From the NCBI RefSeq assembly GCF_012395255.1, contig NZ_JAAZQD010000002.1, forward strand, positions 389,929-453,928: 64,000 nucleotides of DNA. The letters are read 5' to 3'. Positions 17,783 to 27,587 of the stretch are shown piece by piece. Every line of letters begins with the position of its first letter. Position 1 is the stretch's first letter. The notes under the pieces were generated by a model. It ran no database searches and was not told where the DNA came from. It saw only the letters and a program-made list of their open reading frames with translations. The stretch comes from Oleiagrimonas citrea. Lineage in GTDB: Bacteria; Pseudomonadota; Gammaproteobacteria; Xanthomonadales; Rhodanobacteraceae. Both the position numbers and the translations under genes were made by a program.

Positions 17783-18631
17783 TCACTCCGCCGTGGCCGC
17801 AGCCCGTTCGCGCAAATGGCGCGATACCCGCAGCTGGAACAGCAACTTGGTCATCAGCAGGCGCTCCTCGACCGGCTTCTCGACCAGGTCATTGGCGCCG
17901 GCGCGGATCAACTCGGCCTGCTTGTCGGGGTTGTCGTCGCCGGTCATCACCAGCACCGGAAGCTGCCCCTTGTTGTAGCCGTATTCGCCGCGCAGCTTGC
18001 GCAGCAGGTCGCCGCCGGTCAGCTCGCCTTTCAGGGTGACGTCGGTCAACACCACATCGGCGCCGATGCGGCCCTGCACCTTGGCCGTCTCCAGCCGCGC
18101 CAGCGCGTCCTCGACGCTGATGTCGTGCAACACGCTGAGGCCGTGCTTCTCCATCATGCGTCGCGTGGCGAGGGCGACGACGCGGCTGTCCTCGATATAC
18201 AGGACCTCGCCCTCGGCCTGATCGTCCGGGCGCACGTAGCCGCGGATGAAGTCAGCCAGGGCCTTGAAGCCCAGCGACTTGTCGAAATAGTCGGTAACGG
18301 CATCGCCCAGGCTGCGGTCGCGCAGGCGCTGGTCGACGTCGCCGGAAATCACCACGATGGGCACGTAGGTCTGCGTGACCTGCTCGCGGATGTGCCGGGC
18401 CAGTTCGATGCCGTCGATGTCCGGCAGCCGCAGGGACACCGTGACGAAATCGACCACGCCGTCCTCGAGCGCCGCGCGCGCTTCCTCACCGCTTCCGCAG
18501 CAGACCACCGTCGCTTCCGGCAACTCCTTGCTCAGCACCTGCTCGATGAGCCGGCGTACGACTTTCGAACCGTCGACCACCATGACGCGCGGTTCCGCGC
18601 TGGCAATGTGTCGACTGATGTCGCCCTTCAT
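17783..18631 (-). CDS. Response regulator with two receiver domains, the first degenerate
   Basis: 282 residues made of two CheY-like receiver domains and no output domain. REC1 (about 14-132) has lost the phospho-acceptor: the expected Asp is S66 in [14 protein letters not shown], and one of the acidic pair is G21 (VVDGS), although the lysine-like K118 remains. REC2 (about 142-262) is canonical: E147/D148, phospho-Asp D197 in VLTDVTL, T230 and K252. ATG 18631 has GGGGG upstream; the longer open frame is not protein-like. No histidine kinase is nearby. The gap to ftsX upstream is 25 bp, so co-transcription with ftsEX is likely. Confidence 0.88.
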   Translation of the reverse strand: MKGDISRHIASAEPRVMVVDGSKVVRRLIEQVLSKELPEATVVCCGSGEEARAALEDGVVDFVTVSLRLPDIDGIELARHIREQVTQTYVPIVVISGDVDQRLRDRSLGDAVTDYFDKSLGFKALADFIRGYVRPDDQAEGEVLYIEDSRVVALATRRMMEKHGLSVLHDISVEDALARLETAKVQGRIGADVVLTDVTLKGELTGGDLLRKLRGEYGYNKGQLPVLVMTGDDNPDKQAELIRAGANDLVEKPVEERLLMTKLLFQLRVSRHLRERAAATAE

Positions 18632-18656
18632 GCATGCCCCCGTGTATGTGTACGAC

Positions 18657-19613
18657 TCATCCCGGTCGCCGCAATTGTCGCGCACAAACCAGCCGTGCGC
18701 CGAGCCAACCCAACGCCGCGGCCAGCACCGGCACCAACGCCAGCAGCCCCCACGGCAAACCACCGAAGTCCAGCCGGCCACCATAGCTTGCGGCCAGACG
18801 CGCCACCGGTGCGGCCAACGCCCATTCCAGCAGAAGCGTCAGCAGGGTGGCGACCACGCCGCCCGCCAGACCGTACCAGAGACCGGCATAGACATAGGGG
18901 CGACGCACGAACGCCGGACTGGCGCCGACCAGACGCAGCACCGCGATCTCGTCACTGCGCCCCTGGATATCCAGGCGCACGCTGTTGCCGACCACCAGCA
19001 GCGCAGCGATAGCCAGCAGCACCGCCAGCAGCAACACCGCGCGTGTGCCGACCGCGAGCAGAGCATCCAGACGCTGACGCCATGCGCCATCGTCCTGCAC
19101 CTGATCCACACCCGGTTGCGTGCGCAGCCAGGCGATCAACTTCGCGGCCTGACCGGCATCGATGTGCGCCACCGGGCGAATCACCACGACGTAGGGCAAC
19201 GGGTTGTAGTCGAGCGATTTCAACGCATCGCTGAAGCCCTGCATGGTGGCCAGCTCGGCCATGCCCTGCTTGGGCGTGCGCACGTCGACGGCATCGACCT
19301 CGTCGCGCCCGCGCAACTTGTCCGCCAGCGCCTTGGCATCGCTGGCGTGACCATCCGTCTGCATGAACACGCTGATGGCCTGGGTCTGGCCCAGCGCGGA
19401 CCCCAGCCGCTGCAGATTGCCCAGCAACAGCGCGAAGGTCAGCGGCAGCGCCAGCGCGAAGCCCATCACCGTGACGGTCAGCAGGGTACTCAGCGGACGT
19501 CCGGTGAGCCTCCGCAGGCTGGCTATGAAACCCCAGGCATGCTGCTCGCCCCAGACCGCGACGCGACGCGGACGAGTGCGCGCGGTGCCCGGCTCGCGCT
19601 GCGCACGCGCCAT
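18657..19613 (-). CDS. ftsX: Cell division protein FtsX (permease-like)
   Basis: 318 residues. A basic cytoplasmic N-terminus, one helix (about 42-65), a large periplasmic domain (70-185), and three further helices (about 190-215, 238-265, 285-310) with FtsX-type SDEIAVLRLVGAS. With FtsE it forms an ABC-like complex at the septum that activates cell-wall amidases through EnvC. Its start codon overlaps the ftsE stop (TGATG), showing translational coupling. Confidence 0.95.
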   Translation of the reverse strand: MARAQREPGTARTRPRRVAVWGEQHAWGFIASLRRLTGRPLSTLLTVTVMGFALALPLTFALLLGNLQRLGSALGQTQAISVFMQTDGHASDAKALADKLRGRDEVDAVDVRTPKQGMAELATMQGFSDALKSLDYNPLPYVVVIRPVAHIDAGQAAKLIAWLRTQPGVDQVQDDGAWRQRLDALLAVGTRAVLLLAVLLAIAALLVVGNSVRLDIQGRSDEIAVLRLVGASPAFVRRPYVYAGLWYGLAGGVVATLLTLLLEWALAAPVARLAASYGGRLDFGGLPWGLLALVPVLAAALGWLGARLVCARQLRRPG

Positions 19614-20293
19614 CAGGCCATCACCTCGGTCGCCGGCACATCATCGACCAGGCGGCCATGATCGAGCACCAACACCCGCTTGCGCGTGCGCTTGATGAGC
19701 ATCAGGTCGTGACTGGCCACCAGCACCGTGGTGCCGATCTTCTGGAACTGGTCGAACAGCCCCATGATCTCGGCGGCCAGCCGCGGATCGAGATTGCCGG
19801 TCGGCTCGTCGGCGATGATCAACGGCGGCTTGGCGACGATGGCGCGGGCGATGCCGACGCGCTGCTGTTCGCCCGTGGAAAGCAGGGCCGGCGCCTGTTT
19901 CTCGTAGGCCAGCAGCCCGACCTTCTCCAGCGCCGCACGCACCCGACGGGCGCGCTCGGCCGGCGCGATGCCGGCGATCACAAGCGGCAGTTCGACATTG
20001 GCGAACACCGTGCGGTCCATGAGCAGACGATGATCCTGGAACACCATGCCCAGCTTGCGGCGCAGTCTGGGAATCGCGCTCGCGCGCGCCGTGGCCAGAT
20101 TGCGGCCGTCGACGGTGACGCTGCCGCGCGTGGGGCGCTCGATCATCGCCAGCAACTTCAGCAATGTGCTCTTGCCCGCGCCCGAATGGCCGGTAACGAA
20201 GACCATCTCGCCCGGCTCGACATGGAACGACAGCCCGCTGAGGGCTTCCTGGCCGGTGGGATAGCGCTTGCTGACCTGGTCGAAACGGATCAC
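19613..20293 (-). CDS. ftsE: Cell division ATP-binding protein FtsE
   Basis: 226-residue ABC ATPase. Walker [10 protein letters not shown] (35-43), signature region [14 protein letters not shown], Walker [13 protein letters not shown] and the H-loop SHD are intact. FtsE drives conformational changes in FtsX and links FtsZ to septal wall hydrolysis. It is the first gene of the minus-strand cluster; rhlB ends 123 bp upstream. Confidence 0.97.
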   Translation of the reverse strand: MIRFDQVSKRYPTGQEALSGLSFHVEPGEMVFVTGHSGAGKSTLLKLLAMIERPTRGSVTVDGRNLATARASAIPRLRRKLGMVFQDHRLLMDRTVFANVELPLVIAGIAPAERARRVRAALEKVGLLAYEKQAPALLSTGEQQRVGIARAIVAKPPLIIADEPTGNLDPRLAAEIMGLFDQFQKIGTTVLVASHDLMLIKRTRKRVLVLDHGRLVDDVPATEVMA

Positions 20294-20416
20294 GGACGCC
20301 GCGTTGCCTGCAAAAACGCGAGCATACCGTGCCCGCGCCGCGTTGCCATAGACGCGGTGCGCGAATCGTTCATGTCGATGCGCACCACGCCCGCGTTCGA
20401 AAGGCTTCGAAGCGAA

Positions 20417-22195
20417 TCAGCGACCGCCGAACAGACGGCGGAAGAAGCCCACCTTCTTCTTCGGCTTGGACTCGCCGGACGACGCCGGCTCGGCATGCAC
20501 CTGACGGCTTCCGCCCGACTTCGCACTGTTGCCGGCCTTGTCGACTTCGCTCCCGCCGCGACGGCGCGAATCGCCGCGCGAGGAACGGTTGTCCGCGTCA
20601 GTCTGCTTGCGCTTGCCGCCCTGAGCCGCCGCATGGTTGCGGTCCTGCGCAGGCTCGCCGCCACGGCCCCGACCGCGGCCGCCACGGCGGCGGCGGCGAC
20701 GAGGTTTGTCGCCAGCCTCTTCGGTCACCGGCTTGTCGCTGCTCTGTGCGGACGAAGCCTCGTTGTTCGAGGACGACGCGGAGGCCGAAGTGGCCTCGCT
20801 GCTGGAAGCCTTCTGCGGCGCATTCGCGGACGAAGCGTTGCCGGCCTCACCGGATGCCGGCTTCTTGCCGCGACGTCGGCGACGGCGCTTGCGCGGCGCG
20901 CCCTCGGCAGAACCCTGCGCGGATGCCGTCGATGCGCCCTCGGTGCTGCTCTCTTCAGCTCCCTCGCTCGCGTCCTCGTCCTTGCCCTGCGCGGCATTCG
21001 CCGCCTGCGGCAACGGGCGCGGCATCTTCAGCATGGCCGGATCGATGGACTCGACCGGAATCTTCTGCTCGATGTAGGCCTCGATGTCGGGCAGGCCCAT
21101 GGCGTACAGGTCGCAGGCAAAGCTGATGGCATCGCCCTCGGCGCCCAGGCGCGCGGTGCGGCCGATACGGTGCACGTAGTCCTCGGCGTCCTGCGGAAGG
21201 TCGTAGTTGAACACGTGGCTGACGTGCGGGATGTGCAGACCGCGGGCGGCCACATCGGTGGCCACCAGCGTATCGATCTGGCTGTCCTTGAAGCGCTGCA
21301 GCAACTTCTGACGCTTGACCTGCGGCACATCGCCGGACAGTGCGCCGACGCTGTAGCCCTGCTTGCGCAGGCGCTCCTTGATGCGTTCGACGGCGGCCTT
21401 GGTGTTGGCGAACACGATGCTGCGCTCGGGCTTGTGCTGCGCCAACAGATTCAGCAGCAGCGGCATCTTCTCTTCCTTGGCCGGGAAGTACACCACCTGG
21501 CGGACCTTGTCGGCGGTGACATTGTCCGTCTCCACCACCAGCTTCTCGGCCTCGTTCATGTGCTCGTAGGCCAGTTCCAGCACACGGTGGCTGAGTGTGG
21601 CCGAGAACAGCAGCACCTGGCGCTCGTCGCGCCCCGGCAGGCGGCGGAAGATGTAGCGCACGTCCTTGATGAAGCCGAGGTCGAACATGCGGTCGGCCTC
21701 GTCGATCACCATGACCTCGACCGAGTTCAGCGTGAACACGTGCTGCTTGTAGTAGTCGAGCAGACGGCCGGGCGTGGCGATGATGATGTCGCAACCATCG
21801 CGCAGTTGCTGGCGCTGCTTGTCATAGTCGACGCCGCCGTAGATCAGGGCGATGCGCAGGCCGGTATCACGACCGATGGCGCGGGCGTCCTTCTCGATCT
21901 GGATCGCCAGTTCACGGGTCGGCGCGATGACCAGGGCGCGCGGGTCGCTGTCCTTGCGGTCGGCCATGGCTGACCGGGTCAGCAGGCGATTCATCATCGC
22001 CACCAGGAACGCGCAGGTCTTGCCGGTGCCGGTCTGCGCCTGGCCGGCGACATCACGGCCTTTCAACGCGACCGGCAGGGTCAGCGACTGGATCGGCGTG
22101 CAACGGACGAAGCCGCTGGCATGAATACCTTGCTGCAGGGTCGGATGCAGGTCGAGATTTTCGAAGAAAGTGTCGGTGAGTACGTGTTCAGCCAT
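20417..22195 (-). CDS. rhlB: DEAD-box ATP-dependent RNA helicase RhlB
   Basis: 592 residues. The helicase core (about 1-395) has the Q motif (CTPIQ, Q36), AQTGTGKT (53-60), DEAD, SAT and HRIGRTAR. RhlB unwinds structured RNA in the degradosome. Identity as RhlB rests on sequence and on the position divergent from trxA-rho, as in E. coli. After about residue 400 comes a tail of nearly 190 residues, rich in Ser/Ala/Glu then Arg/Lys/Gly (several runs of five or six Arg), ending [15 protein letters not shown]. coli RhlB (421) lacks this. ATG 22195 is chosen; frames further upstream are not coding-like. Confidence 0.92.
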   Translation of the reverse strand: MAEHVLTDTFFENLDLHPTLQQGIHASGFVRCTPIQSLTLPVALKGRDVAGQAQTGTGKTCAFLVAMMNRLLTRSAMADRKDSDPRALVIAPTRELAIQIEKDARAIGRDTGLRIALIYGGVDYDKQRQQLRDGCDIIIATPGRLLDYYKQHVFTLNSVEVMVIDEADRMFDLGFIKDVRYIFRRLPGRDERQVLLFSATLSHRVLELAYEHMNEAEKLVVETDNVTADKVRQVVYFPAKEEKMPLLLNLLAQHKPERSIVFANTKAAVERIKERLRKQGYSVGALSGDVPQVKRQKLLQRFKDSQIDTLVATDVAARGLHIPHVSHVFNYDLPQDAEDYVHRIGRTARLGAEGDAISFACDLYAMGLPDIEAYIEQKIPVESIDPAMLKMPRPLPQAANAAQGKDEDASEGAEESSTEGASTASAQGSAEGAPRKRRRRRRGKKPASGEAGNASSANAPQKASSSEATSASASSSNNEASSAQSSDKPVTEEAGDKPRRRRRRGGRGRGRGGEPAQDRNHAAAQGGKRKQTDADNRSSRGDSRRRGGSEVDKAGNSAKSGGSRQVHAEPASSGESKPKKKVGFFRRLFGGR

Positions 22196-22552
22196 AAATC
22201 CTGGTCCAGCCTGCGAGCCACGGGCCCGCGGCGTTGTGCGGCGCGCCGTGCGTCGGCGCGGCCGTGAAAAGGGGTCGGTGCGGGGGCCATCCGGCGCCCG
22301 AGCGCTCGGCCGGCGCGTGCCTGCGCGCCTGTTCTCGGGCGAATCCGGGAGCCGGGGCGCGACCGCCGACTGTCTTCGCGTCGGCTTGAATCCCGTCCCG
22401 AGTTGCGCTGGAATGAGCGTCAGCCGCAACGGCCGTCCGCTTGATTTATCCAGCCCCACCCGCCATCTGTGGGTGACATAGTGTAGCCGATGCCGAACGC
22501 CGCGTGCGCAGGCCCCGGCGCGACCCCACCCGTAACCACGGAGAGATCCGCA
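22196..22552. other. Divergent intergenic region between rhlB and trxA
   Basis: About 360 bp of mostly very GC-rich sequence between two divergent genes. It must contain both promoters, but I could not find a pair of boxes with good spacing on either strand. A locally AT-richer patch around 22440-22490 just upstream of trxA is the most likely place for its promoter. No small gene is supported. Confidence 0.6.
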
Positions 22553-22879
22553 GTGAGCGATCTGATCACCCACATCAATGAAAGCGAATTCGAGACCGAG
22601 GTCCTGAATTCGGACATCCCCGTCCTGGTCGATTTCTGGGCCCCCTGGTGCGGCCCGTGCAAGGCCATCGCGCCGATCCTCGACGAAGTGGCCAAGGACT
22701 ACCAGGGCCGCGTCAAGATCGTGAAGGTCGATATCGACCAGAACCAGAAGACCGCCGTGAACTACAACGTGCGCGGCGTGCCGACCATGATGGTGTTCAA
22801 GGGCGGCAAGGTCGAAGCGACCCAGGTCGGCGCCGTGCCGAAGGGCCGCATCACGCAGATGGTCGACGGCCTGCTCTGA
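22553..22879 (+). CDS. trxA: Thioredoxin 1
   Basis: 108 residues, identical in length class to E. coli TrxA (109). The redox site WCGPC is at 32-36 (C33/C36), the buried D27 is present in VDFWAPW, and the cis-proline block is [10 protein letters not shown]. It reduces cytoplasmic disulfides and, through DsbD, supplies electrons to the periplasm. GTG 22553 is the start, with GGAGAG 7 nt upstream. rho follows in the same direction after a stable hairpin. Confidence 0.97.
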   Translation: MSDLITHINESEFETEVLNSDIPVLVDFWAPWCGPCKAIAPILDEVAKDYQGRVKIVKVDIDQNQKTAVNYNVRGVPTMMVFKGGKVEATQVGAVPKGRITQMVDGLL

Positions 22880-22890
22880 GCGCACCGCAC

Positions 22891-22924
22891 CCGGCCGCTG
22901 CGGCGCAAGACGCCGCGCGGCCGG
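22891..22924 (+). terminator. Strong GC hairpin after trxA (possible terminator)
   Basis: Arms CCGGCCGC/GCGGCCGG and an inner GCGGCG/CGCCGC with a 5-nt loop form a near-continuous 14-bp stem with one bulged T. No U-tract follows, so it may be a weak terminator or an mRNA-stabilising end. Confidence 0.4.
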
Positions 22925-22928
22925 ATGA

Positions 22929-22957
22929 TTGCGACCAACCGCTCGCAGTGCTAGATT
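22929..22957 (+). promoter_or_regulatory. Possible rho promoter
   Basis: TTGCGA (22929-22934) and TAGATT (22952-22957) with a 17-bp spacer, directly after the trxA hairpin. This would give a leader of about 85 nt whose C- and T-rich part could bind Rho for autoregulation, as in the E. coli rho leader. Inference only. Confidence 0.35.
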
Positions 22958-23046
22958 GCCAATCCTGACGACGGGCCGTTCGTGCCCTCGCATCCGAAAG
23001 ATCCCCGATCCCTCCTTTTTTCCACGGCGCCCTGCGAGGTCCGTTC

Positions 23047-24789
23047 GTGTCCGATACCGATACCAAGTCCAGCCCCGAGACCCCGCGTCCGGCCGATTCC
23101 CCGGCAGCCGAGAAGCCGGCCAAGCCCAAGCCCAAGCGCACGCGCGCCAAGGCCGCCGACAAGGCCGCGAAGCCAGCCAGCGACGCGCCCGCCCCGGCGC
23201 CGACGCCCGCTCCGGCACCCGCACCGGCACCCGCTCCCAGCACACCTGCGCCCGCTCCGGCGTCCGGCAGCAGCGATGGCGGCGACAAGTCGTCCTCCGG
23301 CAGTGACGGCGAGAATCAGGGCAAGTCGTCGTCGCAGCAGGGCGGCGAGAGCCGCAACAAATCGCGCAACAACCGCGGCAACAGCAATAACGAGCGTCGC
23401 GGCCGTCGTCGTCGCAACGACCGTGGTGGTGGTGGCGGTGGTGGCAACCGCGGCAACGCGCGTGGCGGTCACGCCGGCCTGCCGATGGACGATGACGAGA
23501 ACCACGACGCCGGCAGCGACGACCGCGTCATCAACCTGACCGAGCTCAAGCGCAAGAACGCCATCGAGCTGCTGAAAACGGCCGACGAACTGGGCGCCCA
23601 CGAAGGCGTCGCCCGCGCCCGTCGCCAGGACGTCATCTTCAACATCCTCAAGGCTCATGCCCGCTCCGGCGGCGGCATCTGGGCCGAGGGCGTGCTGGAG
23701 ATCCTGCAGGACGGCTTCGGCTTCATGCGCTCGGCCGACGAGTCCTACTTGGCCGGCCCCGACGACATCTACGTCAGCCCCAGTCAGATCCGTCGCTTCA
23801 ACCTGCGCACCGGCGACTACATCACCGGCCGCGTGCGTCCGCCGAAGGAAGGCGAGCGCTACTTCGCGATGCTGCGCGTGGAGACCATCAACGGTGATCC
23901 GCCGGAGGCCTCCAAGAACAAGATCCTGTTCGAGAACCTGACCCCGCTGTTCCCGCGCACGGCGTTCCACCTGGAGCGCGGCAACGGTTCGACCGAGGAC
24001 ATCACCGGCCGCATCATCGACCTGATCGCACCGATCGGTCGCGGCCAGCGCGGCCTGCTCGTCTCCCAGCCCAAGGCCGGCAAGACGATGATGCTGCAGA
24101 ACGTGGCCCAGGCGATCACCACCAACCACCCCGACGCCCACGTCATCATCCTGCTGATCGACGAGCGCCCGGAAGAAGTGACCGAGATGCAGCGCACGGT
24201 GCGCGCCGAGGTCATCAGCTCGACCTTCGACGAGCCGGCCGTGCGCCACGTGCAGGTCGCCGAGATGGTGATCGAACGCGCCAAGCGCCTGGTCGAGCAC
24301 AAGAAGGACGTGGTCATCCTGCTCGATTCCATCACCCGCCTCGCGCGCGCCTACAACACCGTGGTGCCCAGCTCCGGCAAGGTGCTCACCGGCGGCGTCG
24401 ACGCCAACGCCCTGCAGCGCCCGAAGCGCTTCTTCGGCGCCGCGCGCAACGTCGAGGAAGGCGGCAGCCTGACCATCATCGCCACCGCGCTGATCGACAC
24501 CGGCAGCAAGATGGACGAGGTGATCTACGAGGAGTTCAAGGGCACCGGCAACATGGAAGTGCACCTGAACCGCCGCATCTCCGAGAAGCGCGTGTACCCG
24601 GCCATCGACATCAACCGCTCCGGCACCCGCCGCGAGGACCTGCTGATCGCGCCGGACCTGCTGCAGAAGATCTGGATCCTGCGCAAGCTGCTGCATCCGA
24701 TGGACGAACTGGCGGCCATCGAGTTCATGCTCGACAAGATGAAGAACACCAAGACCAACGACGAGTTCTTCAACGCCATGAAGCGCTGA
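23047..24789 (+). CDS. rho: Transcription termination factor Rho with a long disordered N-terminal extension
   Basis: 580 residues against 419 in E. coli. Residues from about 162 (INLTELK) align with E. coli Rho from its first residue: the N-domain, RNA-binding cold-shock-like domain ([15 protein letters not shown]) and the ATPase with Walker A PKAGKT (K346), the Q-loop [14 protein letters not shown] and a normal C-terminus. The added first 161 residues are low complexity: acidic/Lys-Pro, then a Pro-Ala repeat, a Ser/Gly stretch and an Arg/Asn/Gly-rich block with a run of seven Gly. Start is GTG 23047 with GAGG upstream. Confidence 0.96.
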   Translation: MSDTDTKSSPETPRPADSPAAEKPAKPKPKRTRAKAADKAAKPASDAPAPAPTPAPAPAPAPAPSTPAPAPASGSSDGGDKSSSGSDGENQGKSSSQQGGESRNKSRNNRGNSNNERRGRRRRNDRGGGGGGGNRGNARGGHAGLPMDDDENHDAGSDDRVINLTELKRKNAIELLKTADELGAHEGVARARRQDVIFNILKAHARSGGGIWAEGVLEILQDGFGFMRSADESYLAGPDDIYVSPSQIRRFNLRTGDYITGRVRPPKEGERYFAMLRVETINGDPPEASKNKILFENLTPLFPRTAFHLERGNGSTEDITGRIIDLIAPIGRGQRGLLVSQPKAGKTMMLQNVAQAITTNHPDAHVIILLIDERPEEVTEMQRTVRAEVISSTFDEPAVRHVQVAEMVIERAKRLVEHKKDVVILLDSITRLARAYNTVVPSSGKVLTGGVDANALQRPKRFFGAARNVEEGGSLTIIATALIDTGSKMDEVIYEEFKGTGNMEVHLNRRISEKRVYPAIDINRSGTRREDLLIAPDLLQKIWILRKLLHPMDELAAIEFMLDKMKNTKTNDEFFNAMKR

Positions 24790-24816
24790 CGGCTCCGCCG
24801 TCATGCTTTGCGAGAG

Positions 24817-24839
24817 AGCCGGCCCCGCGCCGGCTTTTT
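24817..24839 (+). terminator. Rho-independent terminator after rho
   Basis: Stem AGCCGGC/GCCGGCT with a 5-nt loop followed by five Ts, 28 bp after the rho stop. Confidence 0.85.
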
Positions 24840-24906
24840 CGTGTCCGGCCCGCCATGCGCGTCGACTGCGGCATAATTCCCGCAACCCCGCCTGCAGGAA
24901 TCCGTC

Positions 24907-25488
24907 ATGCGCATCTGCGTCTACTGCGCCTCGTCCGACCACGCCGACCCGATTTACCGCGATGCCGCACGTGATCTCGGCCGGCGACTGGCCGAAAGCG
25001 GGCACAGCATCGTCTACGGCGGTGGCTCGCGCGGCTCGATGGGCGCGGTGGCCGACGGTGCGCTGGATGTCGATGGCCGTGTCACCGGCGTGCTGCCGCG
25101 CTTCATGGCCGATCTGGAATGGGGACATCCGGGCCTGACCGAACTACAGCTGGTCGAGGACATGCGCGAGCGCAAGCATCGCCTGCTGACCGGCTCGGAT
25201 GCGGTCGTCGCCCTGCCCGGCGGTTGCGGCACGCTGGAAGAACTGTTCGAGGCCATCACGCTCAAGCGGCTGGGCATCTATCTCAACCCGATCATCCTGC
25301 TCGACACGCTGGACTTCTACGCACCGCTGGATGCGTTCATGCGCCAGGTCATCGACGCCCGCTTCATGAATCCCGAGCACGCGCAGATGTGGCAACGCGT
25401 GGCCACGCCGGCGGAGGTACTGCCGGCCATCCTCGACGCGCCCGCATGGGACGAGAACGCACGCGACTACGCCGCCGTGCGTCAATGA
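24907..25488 (+). CDS. LOG family protein (nucleoside 5'-monophosphate phosphoribohydrolase type)
   Basis: 193 residues with a Rossmann-like fold. The two LOG signatures are present: R89-K90 in MRERKHRLL and PGGCGTLEE (104-112), which bind and hydrolyse the N-glycosidic bond of nucleoside monophosphates. Older annotation as lysine decarboxylase is misleading. Bacterial members may make cytokinin-like bases or serve in nucleotide salvage. No partner genes (such as an isopentenyltransferase) are adjacent. Confidence 0.92.
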   Translation: MRICVYCASSDHADPIYRDAARDLGRRLAESGHSIVYGGGSRGSMGAVADGALDVDGRVTGVLPRFMADLEWGHPGLTELQLVEDMRERKHRLLTGSDAVVALPGGCGTLEELFEAITLKRLGIYLNPIILLDTLDFYAPLDAFMRQVIDARFMNPEHAQMWQRVATPAEVLPAILDAPAWDENARDYAAVRQ

Positions 25489-25573
25489 GCGCACCCGCCA
25501 TCGATCCCCGCGTGTAAGTATCTGCCGGCGGACACGGTCCGTATGCATGGACGACGCCCCAAGGAGGCCGACC

Positions 25574-26071
25574 ATGCAACGACGCCGATTCCTGATGGCC
25601 ACCGGCGCCGGCAGCGCCGTAGTGCTGCTGAGCGCGTGCCGAAACGGCCACGCCACCGAACGCCCACCCGCATCCGGTGCCTGGAAGCTGACCCCGACGC
25701 AGTGGCGCCAGCGCCTGACGCCTGCGCAGTTCCACATTCTTCGCGAAGCCGGCACGGAACCGCCCTACAGCAGCCCCCTGGATCACGAAAAGCGCGCCGG
25801 TGTCTATCACTGCGCGGGCTGCGCCCTAGCGCTGTACAGCTCCAAGACCAAGTACGACTCGGGCACCGGCTGGCCGAGTTTCTGGAAGCCGCTACCCAAC
25901 GCCATCGGTACCCACCGCGACACCCGCCTGCTGATGGCGCGCACCGAGGTGCACTGCCGCCGTTGCGGCGGTCACCTGGGCCACGTGTTCCGCGACGGAC
26001 CGCCGCCGACCGGTCTGCGCTACTGCATGAACGGACTCGCCCTGCAATTCCGTCCCGGCGAAACAGTCTGA
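25574..26071 (+). CDS. msrB: Peptide-methionine (R)-S-oxide reductase MsrB, predicted Tat-exported lipoprotein
   Basis: 165 residues. The C-terminal MsrB domain has the zinc CxxC pairs C80/C83 and C128/C131, the substrate block DSGTGWPSFWKP and catalytic C151 in RYCMNGLAL. The N-terminus is unusual: a twin-arginine motif RRRFLM (residues 3-8), a hydrophobic segment and a lipobox LSAC (C22), predicting Tat export and lipidation. AAGGAGG 7 nt before ATG 25574 makes the start certain, so the signal is real. It would repair methionine-R-sulfoxides outside the cytoplasm. gshA follows. Confidence 0.92.
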   Translation: MQRRRFLMATGAGSAVVLLSACRNGHATERPPASGAWKLTPTQWRQRLTPAQFHILREAGTEPPYSSPLDHEKRAGVYHCAGCALALYSSKTKYDSGTGWPSFWKPLPNAIGTHRDTRLLMARTEVHCRRCGGHLGHVFRDGPPPTGLRYCMNGLALQFRPGETV

Positions 26072-26143
26072 TCACGGGCGCCCCCTTTCAATTCGCTGCC
26101 GTCGCCCCCACAGTGGTGCGGACCGTTCTTGCAAGGATTCCCG

Positions 26144-27511
26144 GTGTCCATCCCCAGCTCCGCCAAGGCCACGCCGATCACCGACCCGCGTCAACTGACC
26201 GAATACATCGCCAGCGGCGAAAAACCCCGCGCCGCCTGGCGCATCGGCACCGAACACGAGAAGTTCGGTTTCCGCCAGAGTGATCTGCGACCGCCGACCT
26301 ACGAGGGCGAACAGGGCATCCGCGCTCTGCTCGAAGGCATCGCCGCCCGCCACGGCTGGGACATCGCCCGCGAGGGCGAACTACCCGTGGCGTTGGCGCG
26401 CGACGGCGCATCGATCACGCTGGAGCCGGCCGGTCAGCTGGAACTGTCCGGCGCCATGCTCGAGACCATCCACCAGACCTGCCGCGAGGTGAACGGCCAT
26501 CTGGAGGAAGTGCGTTCGATCGCCGACGGACTCGGCCTCGGCTTCCTCGGCATGGGCTTCCAGCCCAAGTGGAAGCGCGAGGAGATGCCGTGGATGCCCA
26601 AGGGCCGCTACGCCATCATGCGCCGCTACATGCCCACGCGCGGCGATCTCGGCCTGGACATGATGACGCGCACCTGCACCGTGCAGGTGAATCTGGATTT
26701 CTCCAGCGAAGCGGACATGGTGAAGAAGTTCCGCGTCGCCCTGGCGCTGCAGCCGGTGGCCACCGCGCTGTTCGCCGACTCGCCGTTCACCGACGGCCAG
26801 CCCAACGGCTACCTCAGCTACCGCTCGCACGTGTGGACCGACACCGACCCGGACCGCACCGGCATGCTCGACTTCGTGTTCGAGGACGGCTTCGGCTACG
26901 AACGCTGGGTCGATTACATCCTCGACGTGCCGATGTACTTCACCATGCAGAACGGCCAGCCGGTAGACGTCGCCGGACGCAGCTTCCGCGACTTCCTCGC
27001 CGGCAAGCTACCGGAACTGCCGGGCGTGACGCCGACCCTGCGCGACTGGGACGACCACCTGACCACCACCTTCCCGGAAGTGCGCATGAAGCGCTTCCTG
27101 GAAATGCGCGGCGCCGACGGTGGCCCGTGGAACCGCCTGTGCGCGCTGCCCGCGCTGTGGGTCGGATTGCTCTACGACGACACCGCGCTGGACGCCGCCT
27201 GGGATCTGGTCAAGGATTTCACCATGACCGAGCGCAACGCCCTGCGCGACGGCGTGCCCAAGCAGGCGCTGAAGCTGCCGTTCCGCAACGGCACAGTGCG
27301 CGACCTGGCGCTGGAGACGCTGAACATCGCGGGCCATGGCCTGAAGCGCCGCGCACAGCACAACGAGCACGGCGCCGACGAGACCATCTTCCTGCAGCCG
27401 CTGCTGGAACTGGCCCAGTCCGGCCAGACTCCGGCCGAGCGCAAGCTGGAACTGTTCCACGGCCCGTGGAACGGCAGCGTCGATCCGGTGTTCCGCGAAT
27501 TCGCCTACTGA
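26144..27511 (+). CDS. gshA: Glutamate-cysteine ligase (plant/proteobacterial type)
   Basis: 455 residues. The sequence (WRIGTEHEKFGF, EPAGQLELSGAMLETIHQT, MMTRTCTVQVNLDF, YMPTRGDLGLDMM) belongs to the GCS2-related, plant-like glutamate-cysteine ligases, not the E. coli GshA type. It makes gamma-glutamylcysteine, the first step of glutathione synthesis. GTG 26144 is chosen because AAGGA lies just upstream; an in-frame TTG at 26129 is less likely. gshB is not in the window. Confidence 0.93.
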   Translation: MSIPSSAKATPITDPRQLTEYIASGEKPRAAWRIGTEHEKFGFRQSDLRPPTYEGEQGIRALLEGIAARHGWDIAREGELPVALARDGASITLEPAGQLELSGAMLETIHQTCREVNGHLEEVRSIADGLGLGFLGMGFQPKWKREEMPWMPKGRYAIMRRYMPTRGDLGLDMMTRTCTVQVNLDFSSEADMVKKFRVALALQPVATALFADSPFTDGQPNGYLSYRSHVWTDTDPDRTGMLDFVFEDGFGYERWVDYILDVPMYFTMQNGQPVDVAGRSFRDFLAGKLPELPGVTPTLRDWDDHLTTTFPEVRMKRFLEMRGADGGPWNRLCALPALWVGLLYDDTALDAAWDLVKDFTMTERNALRDGVPKQALKLPFRNGTVRDLALETLNIAGHGLKRRAQHNEHGADETIFLQPLLELAQSGQTPAERKLELFHGPWNGSVDPVFREFAY

Positions 27512-27536
27512 GCGACGCACCCGCGCCGCTCCCATG

Positions 27537-27565
27537 AAAAAGGCCGGCATGACGCCGGCCTTTTT
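27537..27565. terminator. Bidirectional rho-independent terminator
   Basis: Stem GGCCGGC/GCCGGCC (loop ATGAC) flanked by five As on one side and five Ts on the other. It serves both gshA (plus) and the convergent M3 peptidase (minus). Confidence 0.92.
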
Positions 27566-27587
27566 CGTTACTGCATGACGCGGCAGC

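Noticed and set aside
19658..21973. Plus-strand 771-codon open frame over ftsE and rhlB
   Set aside because: Antisense to two well-supported genes with no recognisable domain.
23160..23260. Repeated GC-rich Pro-Ala coding units in rho taken as a possible tandem-repeat array or CRISPR
   Set aside because: Repeats are in frame, short and encode the low-complexity part of Rho; no spacer structure.
22951..25128. Minus-strand 725-codon open frame over rho
   Set aside because: Antisense to rho; no family resemblance.
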